From Vulcanisaeta distributa JCM 11217 (GTDB lineage: Archaea; Thermoproteota; Thermoprotei; Thermoproteales; Thermocladiaceae), in the NCBI RefSeq assembly GCF_001316005.1, contig NZ_BBBJ01000004.1, positions 124,001 to 188,000 on the forward strand: a DNA stretch of 64,000 bases, given 5' to 3'. Under the pieces are notes generated by a model. That model saw only the letters and a program-made list of their open reading frames with translations. It was not told the DNA's origin and ran no database searches. How positions within the stretch are numbered: the first letter of the stretch is position 1; the number at the start of each line of letters is the position of its first letter. The translations under genes were made by a program, and so were the position numbers. Shown one piece after another: positions 21,333 through 31,199 of this stretch.

Positions 21333-22012
21333 ACATAGGTCACATTAATAACGGCGTTCTCCGGTATCTCGCCATTAACTATCGTACCCGCATTCGTTGG
21401 TGGGTAATACTGAGCAACATAGCATGTAAAGCCGAGGGTAAGTACGTACGTTGAGTTTGGTAGTACTGGGATGATTAATTGCCCATACTGACCAGCTTCA
21501 TAGGCGTATGCTGAGCTCTCGTATGTGTACATCGCGGTCATGGGCATTGAGGGCATCGCCTGGGCCATTACATATACGTAATACGATACTGAACCCTCAA
21601 TGACTTGGGGGGGATTCGATAATCTATACGTTATTACTAAGTAACCAGGCCCCTTCGTTTCAAAGTAAAGATCCTTAGTTGACTGGAGTGTGTAGCCATT
21701 ACAACTCGTTATTGATAACGTGGCGCTCATGATTAGGTTACTCGCAATAACCTCTTTATGACTTAGTGAGCCCTGGTACTGAATCGAGCTTTCATTTGTC
21801 ATACACTCATTCAGCTTCTGAAGGAGTGCGGTGTATTTGATGAGTAGGTTCGTGTAATTGTTCATTAACTCTTCATACTCAACAGAGTTAACGTAGGAAC
21901 TACTTGCCGTAACACCATTCCTAGCCAGGTATAGTGAGTGTATCGAGTACACCAGTACTATTGCGAGCACCAGCGCCAGAATTACCATGCTCAACGTCTT
22001 TATACTGGGCAC
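21326..22012 (-). CDS. Membrane-anchored extracytoplasmic protein of unknown function
   Basis: 228 residues. One N-terminal hydrophobic helix (residues 7-27), a short coiled-coil-like stretch (EYEELMNNYTNLLIKYTALL), then a beta-rich, Tyr/Ser/Asn-rich domain without Lys clusters, the composition of archaeal surface proteins. Cysteines at several positions might form disulfides, as is common in hyperthermophilic crenarchaea. Not recognised as a known family. It overlaps the downstream DUF123 gene. Confidence 0.6.
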   Translation of the reverse strand: MPSIKTLSMVILALVLAIVLVYSIHSLYLARNGVTASSSYVNSVEYEELMNNYTNLLIKYTALLQKLNECMTNESSIQYQGSLSHKEVIASNLIMSATLSITSCNGYTLQSTKDLYFETKGPGYLVITYRLSNPPQVIEGSVSYYVYVMAQAMPSMPMTAMYTYESSAYAYEAGQYGQLIIPVLPNSTYVLTLGFTCYVAQYYPPTNAGTIVNGEIPENAVINVTYVW

Positions 22013-22096
22013 TTGCGTTTATTACTGTGGGGTAAAATAAAAGTTAATTTACCATAGCGTGGAGATAGACTTTTATAATCCATAGGTCCTGCAATT

Positions 22097-23164
22097 ATGA
22101 TTGGCGTGTCGTTACCCAATTATTGCAGTGAGCCGGAGATCCTCGTTAAGATACCTAATGAGCAGACCAACCAGAGTGGGGGGGTATACCACCGGAGAAG
22201 AGGCCCATGGACCTGTACCTCAAGTACGGCTTTGTGGTGATCGATAAGCCAATGGGGGGACCAACAAGCCACGAGGTGGCTGCCTGGGTTAAGAAAATGC
22301 TTAACCTCGATAAGGCTGGTCACTCTGGGACGCTTGATCCAGGGGGGGTTTCGGGCGTATTACCCATAGCGCTTGGTGAGTCCACAAAGGCGATGCCGGC
22401 AATAAACACGCTGGATAAGGAGTACGTAATGGTCATGAAGCTTCACGGCGATGTTGATGATGAGAAGTTGAGAGCCGTGCTTAGGGAATTCACCGGCGCC
22501 ATTTATCAAAGACCACCATTGAGGAGTGCTGTCAAGAGACAGTTGAGGATTAAGCACGTTTATGAGCTTGAGCTTCTCGAGAGGATGGTAAGTACGTATT
22601 AATTAGGATGAATGTGGAGTCTGGGACCTACGCCAGGAAACTTGCCTACGATATTGGCGAGGTACTGGGGGGGTTGGTGCTAACATGAGGGAGCTTAGGA
22701 GGACTAGGGTTGGTTGTTTCACGGAGAGGGAGGCGGTTACACTCCAGGACCTTAAGGATGCGTACACACTCTATAGGGATTACGGTGTTGAGGACTTGCT
22801 CAGGACCTACGTGAAGCCCGTTGAGTACATGGTTAGGCACCTACCAAGGTCTGGATTAGGGACTCGGCAGTCGATGCTGTATGCCATGGCGCCGCGTTGG
22901 CAGTTCCAGGCATTGTTAAGTTAACGAACAATATTAACAAGGGATCGCTTGTGGCAATAATGACGCTTAAGAATGAATTAGTTGCCCTTGGTTATGCGGA
23001 GATGACTAGTGATGAGATAATGAGGGCGCAGCGAGGGATTGCCGTTAAGACGACTAGGGTAATCATGAGGAAGGGTACGTACCCCCCCAATGTGGAAGAG
23101 AAGGAAGGCTGAGGAAAAGGCTGAGAAGAAGCCACAGGGCTCTGAGGGCGAGTCGCAGCAATAG
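22097..23164 (+). CDS. cbf5: tRNA/rRNA pseudouridine synthase Cbf5 (dyskerin, frame broken)
   Basis: Catalytic subunit of H/ACA ribonucleoproteins and of tRNA U55 modification. Joined frames give ~350 residues: [18 protein letters not shown], catalytic [62 protein letters not shown], and the PUA domain with [22 protein letters not shown]. The C-terminal tail is Lys/Glu-rich and ends at 23164 only if the run at 23083-23089 is shortened. Breaks: ~22160-22190, 22583 (AGGGAT read as AGGAT), 22671 (seven G, five needed), ~22848 (AAGGGTC read as AAGGTC). The number of breaks in an essential gene argues for sequence error. Confidence 0.92.
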
Positions 23165-23309
23165 TTTTATTACTCCATTTATTGTAAATAGGCTGGCTGA
23201 TGAGAATTGAGGGTCAACTGACCTGGTGAGGAACAGCGGATCGCCTGATTTCTATCTCGATATCTATAATTTAAACCAGAGCATGTAACTATAGGGATTA
23301 GGCGATTAG

Positions 23310-24472
23310 GTGGTTGATGATACCGAGATATACCTGGATGAGTGCCCTGCATCGCCACTCGGTCACATACTGGCTTTACGGAGTAGTGTCGAGGGTAGTA
23401 ATGAACCTCCATACCTGAGTATGGATTCGATAAATGACGTAACCATATACCTAACCCACGCATGCAACCTTAGATGCAAACACTGCTATTTATCGGCAGG
23501 TAAGCCGTTAAGTAGGGAGTTGAATGTTGATGATTGGCTTCTCATACTCGATAAACTAAGGGATTTGGGAGTTAAGTACGTGTATTTATTGGGTGGTGAA
23601 CCAACGTTGCTGATTAAGAGGGGGGGTTTATTGAGGATAATAAGTCATGCGAAGGATCTCGGCCTCTACGTATCGATGAGCACCAATGGTACATTGATTA
23701 ATAGGGAGAACGCGCTTCAACTTAAGAGGCTTGTCTTGACCAGGTCCAGGTGAGCCTTGATGGTCCAAATCCCGCGGTTAATGACGTGATTAGAGGTTTT
23801 GGCAGCTTTAATAAGGCTATCAGGGCTATCAATGTATTTAAGGAGGTTGGTATTGCCGTGTCGTTATCATACACGGTGATTCCTGATAATGCTTATTACG
23901 TAACTGACATGGTTAAGCTAACGGAGAGGTTGGGAGTGCCCGTGCTCACCTTTATACGTGTTCAGGAATTTGGTAGGGCTCGAGAAAACGGTCTATCACT
24001 TAGCGATGAACTGGCGAGGATGGTGATTAATGATTTAATGCGCATCAGGACTAACGTCAAGCTAGTCCTAAATGGCTTTAGGTTTAGTCTCAGCGATTTA
24101 TACGAGGTATATGGAAAGTCAAGGGAGAGACTTAATGCCCTTAAAATCATTAATTACTCAACGTGCCCCCCCGCAGGCAGGAGTAGGTTCGTAATAGACC
24201 CAGACGGTAGTGTCTATGGGTGTGAGCTATTAATGAGTAAGGAGTTCTACGAGGGCAATGCGTTGAGGGATGACCTTAGGGCTATTTGGAGGGATGGCTT
24301 TAGATCCTTTAGGGATAGGAGGTATGTGGAAATAAAGCCATGCAGCACCTGCCCAATGGCTGACCTATGCAACGCAGGTTGTCCTGCCCGGGCATTTACG
24401 GCATTCGGTTCCGTGAATTTGCCTGATCCTTACTGCCCAATCGTTAAGGAACTGATTAATAAATACAGGTAA
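23310..24472 (+). CDS. Radical SAM / SPASM domain enzyme (frame broken)
   Basis: ~387 residues from a GTG start. The radical SAM cluster motif is THACNLRCKHCYLSAG (Cx3Cx2C); GGEPTLL and STNGTLI follow, and the C-terminal SPASM region has CPPAG, VYGCELLMS and CSTCPMADLCNAGCPARA. Such enzymes modify peptides or proteins (thioether or epimer formation, cofactor maturation) or assemble heme d1-type cofactors. The break at ~23744 needs one G (TTGGACC). The stop overlaps the start of the acetyltransferase-like gene (TAATG), so the pair is an operon. No peptide precursor is visible in the 145 bases upstream. A TATA-like CTATAATTTAAACC lies at 23265-23278. Confidence 0.82.
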
Positions 24473-25316
24473 TGATTTACTCCCTAATTAAGGAAATGAT
24501 TGTTGATGTATTCAGGGAGTTGAGTAGGGATGTACTTAGCCTAATCAAGAGAGCCTACATGGCGGATCCCATTAGGCATGCCTATCTGTTTTACGACATT
24601 ACTTACTACCCGGAGTTCACTGAGGCATACCTAAACGTGTTGGTAATGAGATAATTGGTTACATATTAATATTCAGGGGGGGATTACCGCACACGGCGAT
24701 TCACGTAATCGGCAATGCACCCATTAACGTACTTAATGAGGTTCCATTAAGCAATCACCTAGTGATTCATGCAGAGACCGAGCCTAAGTACGTAAACAAC
24801 CTAGTCAATAAACTATCCAGTAAGGGCATGGTATCACTATCCAGGGGGGGCATAACGATGATTTGCCAGGGAAGCACATTCAGGGAGTTCGTAATCCGCG
24901 GTAATGCCGTAGTCCGCAAATTATCGATTAATAACGTTGACGAATTCGTCAAGATCAAGAGCGTTCAGGGAACACAGATAAGTAAGGCTGAGGCACTAAT
25001 TAGACTGTCATCACCCCCCCACTGGCATTACTACGGCTTATTCATCAATAATGAGTTAGTGGCTATTGCAGGCACATACCTAAAGCTACCGGAAGTTTGG
25101 ATCATAGGTGACGTATTCACAACACCCAACCATAGAAATAAAGGTTTTGCGAAGGCCGTGGTTTCCGCAGTCACAAAAGACGTAATTAATGCTGGCGCTA
25201 TAGCAATGCTGCACGTCGACGAAGATAACATACCCGCAATCAAAGTTTATAAACGACTTGGCTATATCGCCATTCAATATTTTACTTGGTTACATTATGA
25301 GAAGCATGATCCCTGA
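24472..25316 (+). CDS. GNAT-family N-acetyltransferase, two-part (frame broken)
   Basis: ~280 residues after joining at ~24650 (TTGGGTAATG expected, TTGGTAATG observed). The N-terminal half is an alpha/beta region of unknown type (AYLFYDITYYPEFTEAYLN). The C-terminal half shows a GNAT core: GLFINNELVAIAGTYL, EVWIIGDVFTTPNHRNKGFA (acetyl-CoA-binding loop, Q/R-x-x-G-x-A type), and AMLHVDEDNIPAIKVYKRLGY. The substrate is unknown. Overlap with the radical SAM gene suggests that both act on the same product. Confidence 0.72.
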
Positions 25317-25332
25317 AAAATAATGATATATT

Positions 25333-25427
25333 TGGTGCGGGGGGGTGGGATTTGAACCCACGCAGGCCTTCGCCAACGGGACCTCAACCCGTCCCCCCCT
25401 TTGACCTGGCTCGGGCACCCCCCCCGC
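25333..25427 (-). tRNA. tRNA-Leu (GAG)
   Basis: Class II tRNA on the minus strand with an encoded CCA (25333-25335). Anticodon stem ACGGG/CCCGT holds the loop TTGAGGT (anticodon GAG at 25383-25385). The variable arm is TTGGCGAAGGCC-like, the T arm GTGGG TTCAAAT CCCAC, the D arm begins CCCGAGCC. The discriminator is A, as expected for leucine. The 5' acceptor strand has eight G where five fit a 7-bp stem (25418-25425), the D-arm side has seven G where four are usual (25393-25399), and the 3' strand has one C too many, so as written the cloverleaf does not close properly. Confidence 0.9.
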
Positions 25428-25540
25428 CGATTATCATCTTGCGGTTTTAGTTTTAAGTGTTTTTCTGTGATTTTGTTATGGCGCATTATCTCGTGTTATG
25501 GGGAGAAAGTGTTATTAATGTTGTTTTCGATAACGGCTTC

Positions 25541-26434
25541 GTGTCTGCTGTTCTTTATGATCACGTTACTAAGAGGTTTGGGCGTATTGTGGCTGTTGAG
25601 GATGTTTACCTTGAGGTTCCCGAGGGTAGGATAGTGGCGCTCGTGGGTCCTAATGGTGCTGGTAAGACGACGATGCTTAGGCTTGCGGCTGGCATACTTG
25701 TTCCTGATGGTGGTAGGGTCCTTGTTTATGGTTATGACGCAATGAGTGTCAGGGCTAAGAGGAGGGTTGGGTTTATGACGCCCATGGACCGCGGTGTTTA
25801 CTGGAGATTGACGGCGATGGATAACCTGGTCTTCTTCGGCACATTATACGGCCTATCGCTCAGGGAGGCTAGGGAAAGGGCTAAGGAGTTACTCGAGGAG
25901 TTAGGGCTTAGTGGAAGGGCTAATGATTGGGTTGCCACGTATAGCACGGGCATGATGAGGAGGCTCGAGATCGCCAGGGCGTTGATGCATGACCCGGACG
26001 TGCTGTTGCTTGACGAGCCGACGAGCGGCATAGACATTGATGCGAAGCACAGCATACTCAATTTCATTAGGGGGGGTCTTAGGGGGGTAGGAAGACCGTA
26101 ATCCTCGCGTCCCACGATCCTCAGGAGATCGAGTTAGCCGATATGGTCGTGTACATAAATAGGAGGATCCTAAATGAGGCGCCCGCTCTTAAGATTGTTA
26201 AGGTCCTTGTTAAGGGTTCCGTGGATGGACTTAACGGTTTTAATGTGGAGAGTATTGGTGGTGATGAGTACGTCATAGTAACAACAATTGATAGATTTAA
26301 TGAATTGATGAGTAGGTTAGCCATGTATGATGGTGGGGGGGTTAGGGTCATGGACATAGATGTTGAGGTTGCGGTGGCTGAGGGTAATGCCAGGAGAATG
26401 GAGAGGGTTATGAGGAGGAGGGAGGGGGGGGTGA
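25541..26434 (+). CDS. ABC-2 exporter ATP-binding protein (frame broken)
   Basis: Walker A GPNGAGKTTMLRL, signature-like YSTGMMRRLEIARAL, Walker B VLLLDEPTSGID, and H-loop ASHDP: the ATPase of a DrrA/CcmA-type drug, lipid or polysaccharide exporter. The start is probably GTG 25541 (MSAVLYDHVTKRFG); an ATG at 25478 would add a 21-residue extension and sits ~25 bp from a TTTTAAG box. The break at 26083-26092 has six G where four give LRGRKTVILASHDP. The raw frame runs straight into the permease through an 8-G run (26424-26431); with four G a TGA at 26432 would separate the two genes. Confidence 0.85.
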
Positions 26435-26439
26435 TCGTG

Positions 26440-27243
26440 ATGGGCATTATTGATAGGCTATACAGCTTTGTCGTGATTAGGGGGGGTTGGAAGATGTGGG
26501 TTTCGTATAAGACCCAGGTTGTGCTTACAATGATTAACTGGGTCATCCCAGTATTCATATACTTCTTCATTGGCGTTACCCTAGGGTTTGGAAGGTTAAG
26601 TGCAGTTAGAGACTACACGGCATTCATGGTCATAGGCACGGCATTCCAGGGATACTTCTCAGCATCAGTAACGACGCTAGCCGGTCGTATTAGGAATGAG
26701 GAGCTCATTGGGACCCTGGAATACCTAATGGCAGCGCCACTGAGGCCCATGGCGCTGATGATGTATAACACCGTGTGGGGGGGCTAGTGATAAACTCGAT
26801 AAGCGCGGTCACGGTCTTACTAATTGGGCTTGGTCTCGGTATCTCATATAAAGTAAATGCGCTTGCCACGATTACGTTCCTAATACTCTACCTGGCATCA
26901 ATAATCGGTCTAAACCTAATCGCTGGTGCCGTCGTCCTAATCGTTAAGCAGGGTAATCCCATAGCCCTATTCACCTCGGTTGCCTCAAACCTATTGGGTG
27001 GTGTTGTGTTTCCCATCTCGGTACTGCCAACATGGCTTAGGTACATAAGTTATTCATTATCCCTGACCTGGGCGTTATCGGGGGCTTAGAGGCGCCATGC
27101 TCAGTGGCTATGGCATACCGCAATTACTTAATTACCTATGGCCGTTGGTTATCCTAGCCCTGGCATACATAGTGATTGGCATTGCCCTATCTAACTACGC
27201 CTTCACAAAAATACTCAGAGAGGGCTCAGTCCACATGTACTAA
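26440..27243 (+). CDS. ABC-2 type transport permease (frame broken)
   Basis: ~265 residues with six hydrophobic segments (for example VVLTMINWVIPVFIYFFIG, VTVLLIGLGLGISY, LNLIAGAVVLIVK) and the ABC-2 motif region RNEELIGTLEYLMAAPL. It forms the channel partner of the preceding ATPase. Breaks: 26777-26783 (seven G, five needed to read NTVWGLVINSIS) and 27081-27085 (five G, four needed). The end is HMY at 27243, five bases from the stop of the convergent MFS gene. Likely an efflux or polysaccharide exporter; substrate unknown. Confidence 0.82.
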
Positions 27244-27247
27244 GCAC

Positions 27248-28456
27248 CTATTCACTCTCCGCCTGGTAAGTCCTACGGTCATAGCGCCTAAAGAATACGT
27301 AGTAAAGTATTGGGTCGAGCAACGCTATGGCGCCTCCCAGCACCATTGATAACGAGAATTCTGCATAATCCATGAGCAACCCAGCTATAGTACTGCCCAG
27401 GCCATACGGAACCCTACGTGCGAGTCCGGTTATTGATAATCCCCCCCGTGCTCTCTCGTTCTCATCGATTAATTCCATCGATAGTGATTGGCGTAGGGGG
27501 GGTATAGTTATCATGTAAAGGGCGACCCTAATTACGTAGAGCGCGGCGTCAATAATGAATATCGGTATGAATGCCATTACGATGAATAGGGATACCGAGA
27601 GGGACCTGAGTAGTGATATGGCCCTCACACGGCCCATTAGGCCCTCGACCCTCCTAGCCAACAACGTGAGGACTATCGACACTACGTAAGACGCCGTATA
27701 TACCTCGTTAATCTCAACCTCACTTGCATGAAGAAATAGCCTGAACCATAATGGCAGTAGTGGGGGGGTCACCATGCCAAGACCAAGACTCCCCCCCAGC
27801 GATCCTGCAATGGCGATCCTCGTTATTGGCCTTGAGGACCTCCTGGGTAGGACCTCATTGATACCTAAATACTTAATTCGAGGCTTATCCCTCCTGACTA
27901 GGGCGAGTAATGCCGTTGATATAACGCTCAATGCGAGGGATAATCTAAAGAGGGTCAAGTTGCCAAGGCCCATACTCAGTATTGTGTAGGATATTAGGGA
28001 GCCCATTAACGATGAGAATAGCGCTATTGACGTGGTAAGGCTAAAGACCCTGGTCCTCTCCATGGGCTCCGTATTGTCCGCAAGCAATGATGTCTGCAAT
28101 GGAGACACAGGCCCACCACCGGCACCACCTCCGCCGGCACTTCCCGTGGTTGTACCGAGTATTGACGTTATGAAAAGTAGGGCCTTATTATTCGTCACGC
28201 TGAAGATTGCCATGGAAATCACGAATAGGCTCGACATTATGATGAGGGCATCCCTCCTACCTATTAAGTCACCGAGAAACCCAGAAACAAGCACTAGGGC
28301 TGCTGAGGATATTGATGCAACGAGGAAGTAAAGGCCAACGAGCGCTGCCGAGAATCCAATGGACTTCAGATACAGTGGTATTACAAATGTTAAGTAACCA
28401 AAGGCCAGGCTTCTAATGGCCCTAGACGCAATTAGCAATGCGATATCTCTACGCAT
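27248..28456 (-). CDS. Major facilitator superfamily transporter
   Basis: 402 residues with 12 predicted membrane helices, an MFS A-like loop between helices 2 and 3 (GFLGDLIGRRDALI) and a long central loop. An unusual Gly-rich, flexible insertion (AGGGGAGGGP, residues ~107-116) lies in the helix 4 region, written with mixed codons rather than G runs. Substrate unknown; sugar or drug efflux are both possible. Intact frame. It is convergent with the ABC permease and 38 bp downstream of the SDR gene start region on the same strand. Confidence 0.85.
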   Translation of the reverse strand: MRRDIALLIASRAIRSLAFGYLTFVIPLYLKSIGFSAALVGLYFLVASISSAALVLVSGFLGDLIGRRDALIIMSSLFVISMAIFSVTNNKALLFITSILGTTTGSAGGGGAGGGPVSPLQTSLLADNTEPMERTRVFSLTTSIALFSSLMGSLISYTILSMGLGNLTLFRLSLALSVISTALLALVRRDKPRIKYLGINEVLPRRSSRPITRIAIAGSLGGSLGLGMVTPPLLPLWFRLFLHASEVEINEVYTASYVVSIVLTLLARRVEGLMGRVRAISLLRSLSVSLFIVMAFIPIFIIDAALYVIRVALYMITIPPLRQSLSMELIDENERARGGLSITGLARRVPYGLGSTIAGLLMDYAEFSLSMVLGGAIALLDPILYYVFFRRYDRRTYQAESE

Positions 28457-28494
28457 TCATCATCACCTTACAGGATCACTTATTAAAGGAGTGC

Positions 28495-29260
28495 TTAGTC
28501 ACATGCCGTGCACTCACCACCATCGATTACGATCGTGTGTCCGGTTATGAATGAGGAGTCATCACTAAGTAGAAAGACCACGGCCCTAGCCACCTCCTCA
28601 GGCTTACCAAGCCTGCCCATGGGTATGTAACTAATCAATTTCCTAACCTCATCACCACTTAGCCAATTAACCCAGCCAGTCTCGATGCTACCGAGTACCA
28701 CGGCATTCACCCTAATTCTGGGTGCCAGTGAGAGGGCCATGGACTTAGTGAGGGCTATTATACCAGACTTAGCAATTAGGTAGGGTATTCCCGCAGTATC
28801 GCCGGTCCTCGCGGTTATTGAGGCCACATTGACTATGGAACCGCCATCCCCCATCAACTCAACGCCAAATTTACTGCATAGGAATGTGCCCTTCAAATCA
28901 ACATTAATTACCTCCTCAAAATCGTTCCAGGTTAATTCATGGAATCCCCTATTCCAGATGGTTGCGGAGCCATGGCCTGCATTGTTGACTATTCCATGCA
29001 GTACTCCGTAATCCCTCCTAATTAATTCAAACATCGACCTGACCTCATCCTCTCTGGATACGTCAGCCCTAACTATGGCTGCGTCAAAGCCGTTCTTTCT
29101 TAATTCGAGCATTAATTCCTCGGCCTCCCTGACTGAGGACCTATAGTTTATTATTACCCTGGCCCCCCCCTCCTCAGCAACTGCCCTGCTATGGCCCTAC
29201 CAATGCCCCCCCTGGAAGCCCCCCCGTAACCAGTATTACCCTATTCCTGAGCTTACCCAT
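28495..29260 (-). CDS. Short-chain dehydrogenase/reductase (frame broken at N-terminus)
   Basis: From ATG 29260 the expected Rossmann start VTGASRGIGRAIA is recovered only after shortening G runs at 29219-29225 and 29205-29211, and RRGARVII after shortening the 8-G run at 29163-29170. The rest reads cleanly: IVNNAGHGSATIWN, SIVNVASITARTG, the catalytic Ser and IPYLIAKSGIIALTKSMA (YxxxK equivalent is Y-L-I-A-K), and a C-terminal GHTIVIDGGE. Typical of FabG-like NAD(P)H-dependent reductases. Three G-run problems in 60 bases of one conserved motif make this a good locus to test the run artefact. Confidence 0.85.
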
Positions 29261-29305
29261 TAATGACTTATCAACTACCTGCGGTAAAAGGCATTCCTCC
29301 TTTTC

Positions 29306-29854
29306 TCACTTTTCCTGGTACCTTCTGAATCTCTCCTCTATTGTTCTCCTTATTTCATTCAATTTGTCAAGAACACCCTCACGCCTCGCCCTATCGATTA
29401 AGTAATTCCAATCCACATTACCCCCCCATTGAGTAGCCAGAACCGCTGCAGCTCTCTCGCAGTCAGCGTCTGATGACCAATAAACACAGGCGTTTAGGCT
29501 CGTAACCACGTTATCCTCAGGCGACTCAACATAAACATGCCCATCACCCACCCTTAACATCTTAACCCTACCCACGTAGGTCACCCCCCCAACCACGTCT
29601 AGGGCCAAAACCCCCCCGAAGTAATCACTAACCCACACCCTACCCTCTCTCCTTGCGTTTATACGGCCCAACTCCTCATAAAGTATGCCCATGGCTCTCT
29701 CCGAATCCCTGGAATCAATGATTACGTCGATATCCCCCCCAGTCCTGTAAATACCGCCACTATATAATTCGGCGGCAAAGCCACCAACAATTATGACTCT
29801 ACCCACACCCTCAGACTCAAGCCTATTATTAACCCTGGCCAGGAAGCTCAGCAA
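29306..29854 (-). CDS. Nucleotidyltransferase-fold protein (AbiEii/MNT-like)
   Basis: 182 residues. The nucleotidyltransferase signature is GGFAAELYSGGIYRTGGDIDVIID (GG...hxhDhDh): the GG loop at residues 24-25 and Asp residues in DIDVIID. A third acidic residue may be in VLALDVVG. Proteins of this type include tRNA-nucleotidyl-transferase-like toxins (AbiEii, MenT) and antibiotic-modifying enzymes. It starts at a TTG overlapping the TGA of a small upstream gene by seven bases, a coupling typical of toxin-antitoxin pairs. Residues ~113-130 contain two cysteines. Function inferred only. Confidence 0.7.
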   Translation of the reverse strand: MLSFLARVNNRLESEGVGRVIIVGGFAAELYSGGIYRTGGDIDVIIDSRDSERAMGILYEELGRINARREGRVWVSDYFGGVLALDVVGGVTYVGRVKMLRVGDGHVYVESPEDNVVTSLNACVYWSSDADCERAAAVLATQWGGNVDWNYLIDRARREGVLDKLNEIRRTIEERFRRYQEK

Positions 29855-30103
29855 TGTGTTTCCCTGCCCTCATCAACCCTGATAGCCATTAATGTACAAT
29901 CATCATTGACGCAATTAATAAGGTAGCGGGTGAATAATGACCAGTTATTAATGATTAAATATTCATTGGTAATACGTACATCACCCCCCCTCCTCATTAT
30001 GGCGCGTGATAGGTCTATGATTAATTCAAGCCTATCCTTAGCTCGATCCGGCGGTAACCTACGTATGCCCCCTTCTACCGAATATTGACCTAACGCTACG
30101 CAT
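29848..30103 (-). CDS. Small protein preceding the nucleotidyltransferase (one frame correction)
   Basis: About 84 residues from ATG 30103: MRSVRSIFGRRGIRR, then a helical stretch (DRLELIIDLSRAIMRRG) and a short beta/helical tail rich in Asn, with three cysteines. It reads through only if the five C at 30068-30072 are four, as in many other genes here. The stop overlaps the start of the nucleotidyltransferase. Not recognised. Size, position and overlap suggest the partner (antitoxin-like or substrate-recognition subunit) of the downstream enzyme; this is inference. Confidence 0.45.
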
Positions 30104-30193
30104 TACAGCGTCATTATAATGGTTGGGTGGGTAATAAAGCTGAGTTTTAACTGATCATGGAATTACTTATTAAGGGATTATTGATTAAGCGCA

Positions 30194-31142
30194 ATGATGG
30201 ATGCTGTATTATTAAGAAGGAATAAGAGGGATCCCAGGGAGGTTAGGGCTTGGTTTAGGGAGAGGCTGTCAAAGCCCGGCATTGTCATTGCGCCAGGGGG
30301 GGCTTTCGATGCCTTTGTCGCCCTAATGATTCAGCAACTGGGCTTTGAGGCCCTCTACGTCTCTGGCGCGGCCTTCAGTAGTTCCCTGGGTTTACCCGAC
30401 CTTGGCGTATTCACCCTTGATGAGTTAGTCAAGTTTACTAAGTACATTACAGATGCCGTCGACATACCCGTCATTGTCGATACAGACACGGGCTTTGGCG
30501 AGACGCTTAACGTAGTTAGGACCGTGAGGGAGTTCGAGTCGATAGGAGCCTCGGCAATTCAAATCGAGGATCAGGAGTTACCCAAGAAGTGCGGTCACCT
30601 GAGCGGTAAGCATGTGGTTTCTGCCGATGAAATGGTTAAGAAGATTAGGGCTGCGGTTGAGGCGAGGAGGATGAGAACTTCTTAATTATTGCTAGGACTG
30701 ATGCCCGCGGTGTTTACGGCTTGATGAGGCGATTTGGAGGGCTCAGGCATATGTTGAGGCTGGGGCGGACGTAATATTCCCTGAGGCCCTAGAGAGTAAG
30801 GAGGAGTTTGCCAGGTTTGCTAGGGAGGTTAAGGCGCCATTGCTTGCTAACATGACGGAGTTCGGCAAGACGCCTTACATAACGGCTAAGGAGTTTGAGG
30901 AGATGGGTTATAAGATAGTGATATTTCCAGTGACGACCTTTAGGGTCGCCATGAAGGCCGTTAGGGATGCACTGATTGAGCTTAAGGAGAAGGGTACTCA
31001 GAAGGACCTTCTTAATAAGATGATCACTAGGCAGGAGCAGTATGAGGTAATTCATTACTGGGATTATGAGAATTGGGATAAGGATTTGAATGAAAGAGTA
31101 AGTAAGGAATTCGCTGGAAAGCTAAGGCTTAAGGAGCAATGA
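30194..31142 (+). CDS. prpB: Isocitrate lyase/PEP mutase family, 2-methylisocitrate lyase-like (frame broken)
   Basis: ~316 residues: IVIAPGGAFDAFVALMIQQL, VSGAAFSSSLGLPD, IVDTDTGFGETLNVVRTV, and the catalytic-loop motif KKCGHLSGKHVV, then IARTDARGVYGLDEAI, AGADVIFPEAL and TEFGKTP. These fit 2-methylisocitrate lyase, which releases pyruvate and succinate; oxaloacetate- or phosphonate-cleaving relatives are possible. Breaks are at 30669 (AGGGAT read as AGGAT) and ~30721 (one base lost before TTGATGAGG). The N-terminal 7-G run at 30296-30302 adds one Gly. It ends 57 bases before the dehydrogenase/hydratase fusion. Confidence 0.85.
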
Positions 31143-31199
31143 GGCCACGTGAGGCATGGTAATACTAAATAAACCCTTAATTAAAATCACATACTTAAT

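Noticed and set aside
25436..26787. Natural fusion of the ABC ATPase with its permease
   Set aside because: The frame link passes through an 8-G run; with four G a TGA separates the genes and the permease has its own ATG.
28095..28150. Gly-rich stretch in the MFS carrier as a G-run artefact
   Set aside because: It is written with mixed glycine codons, so it is not produced by long G runs.
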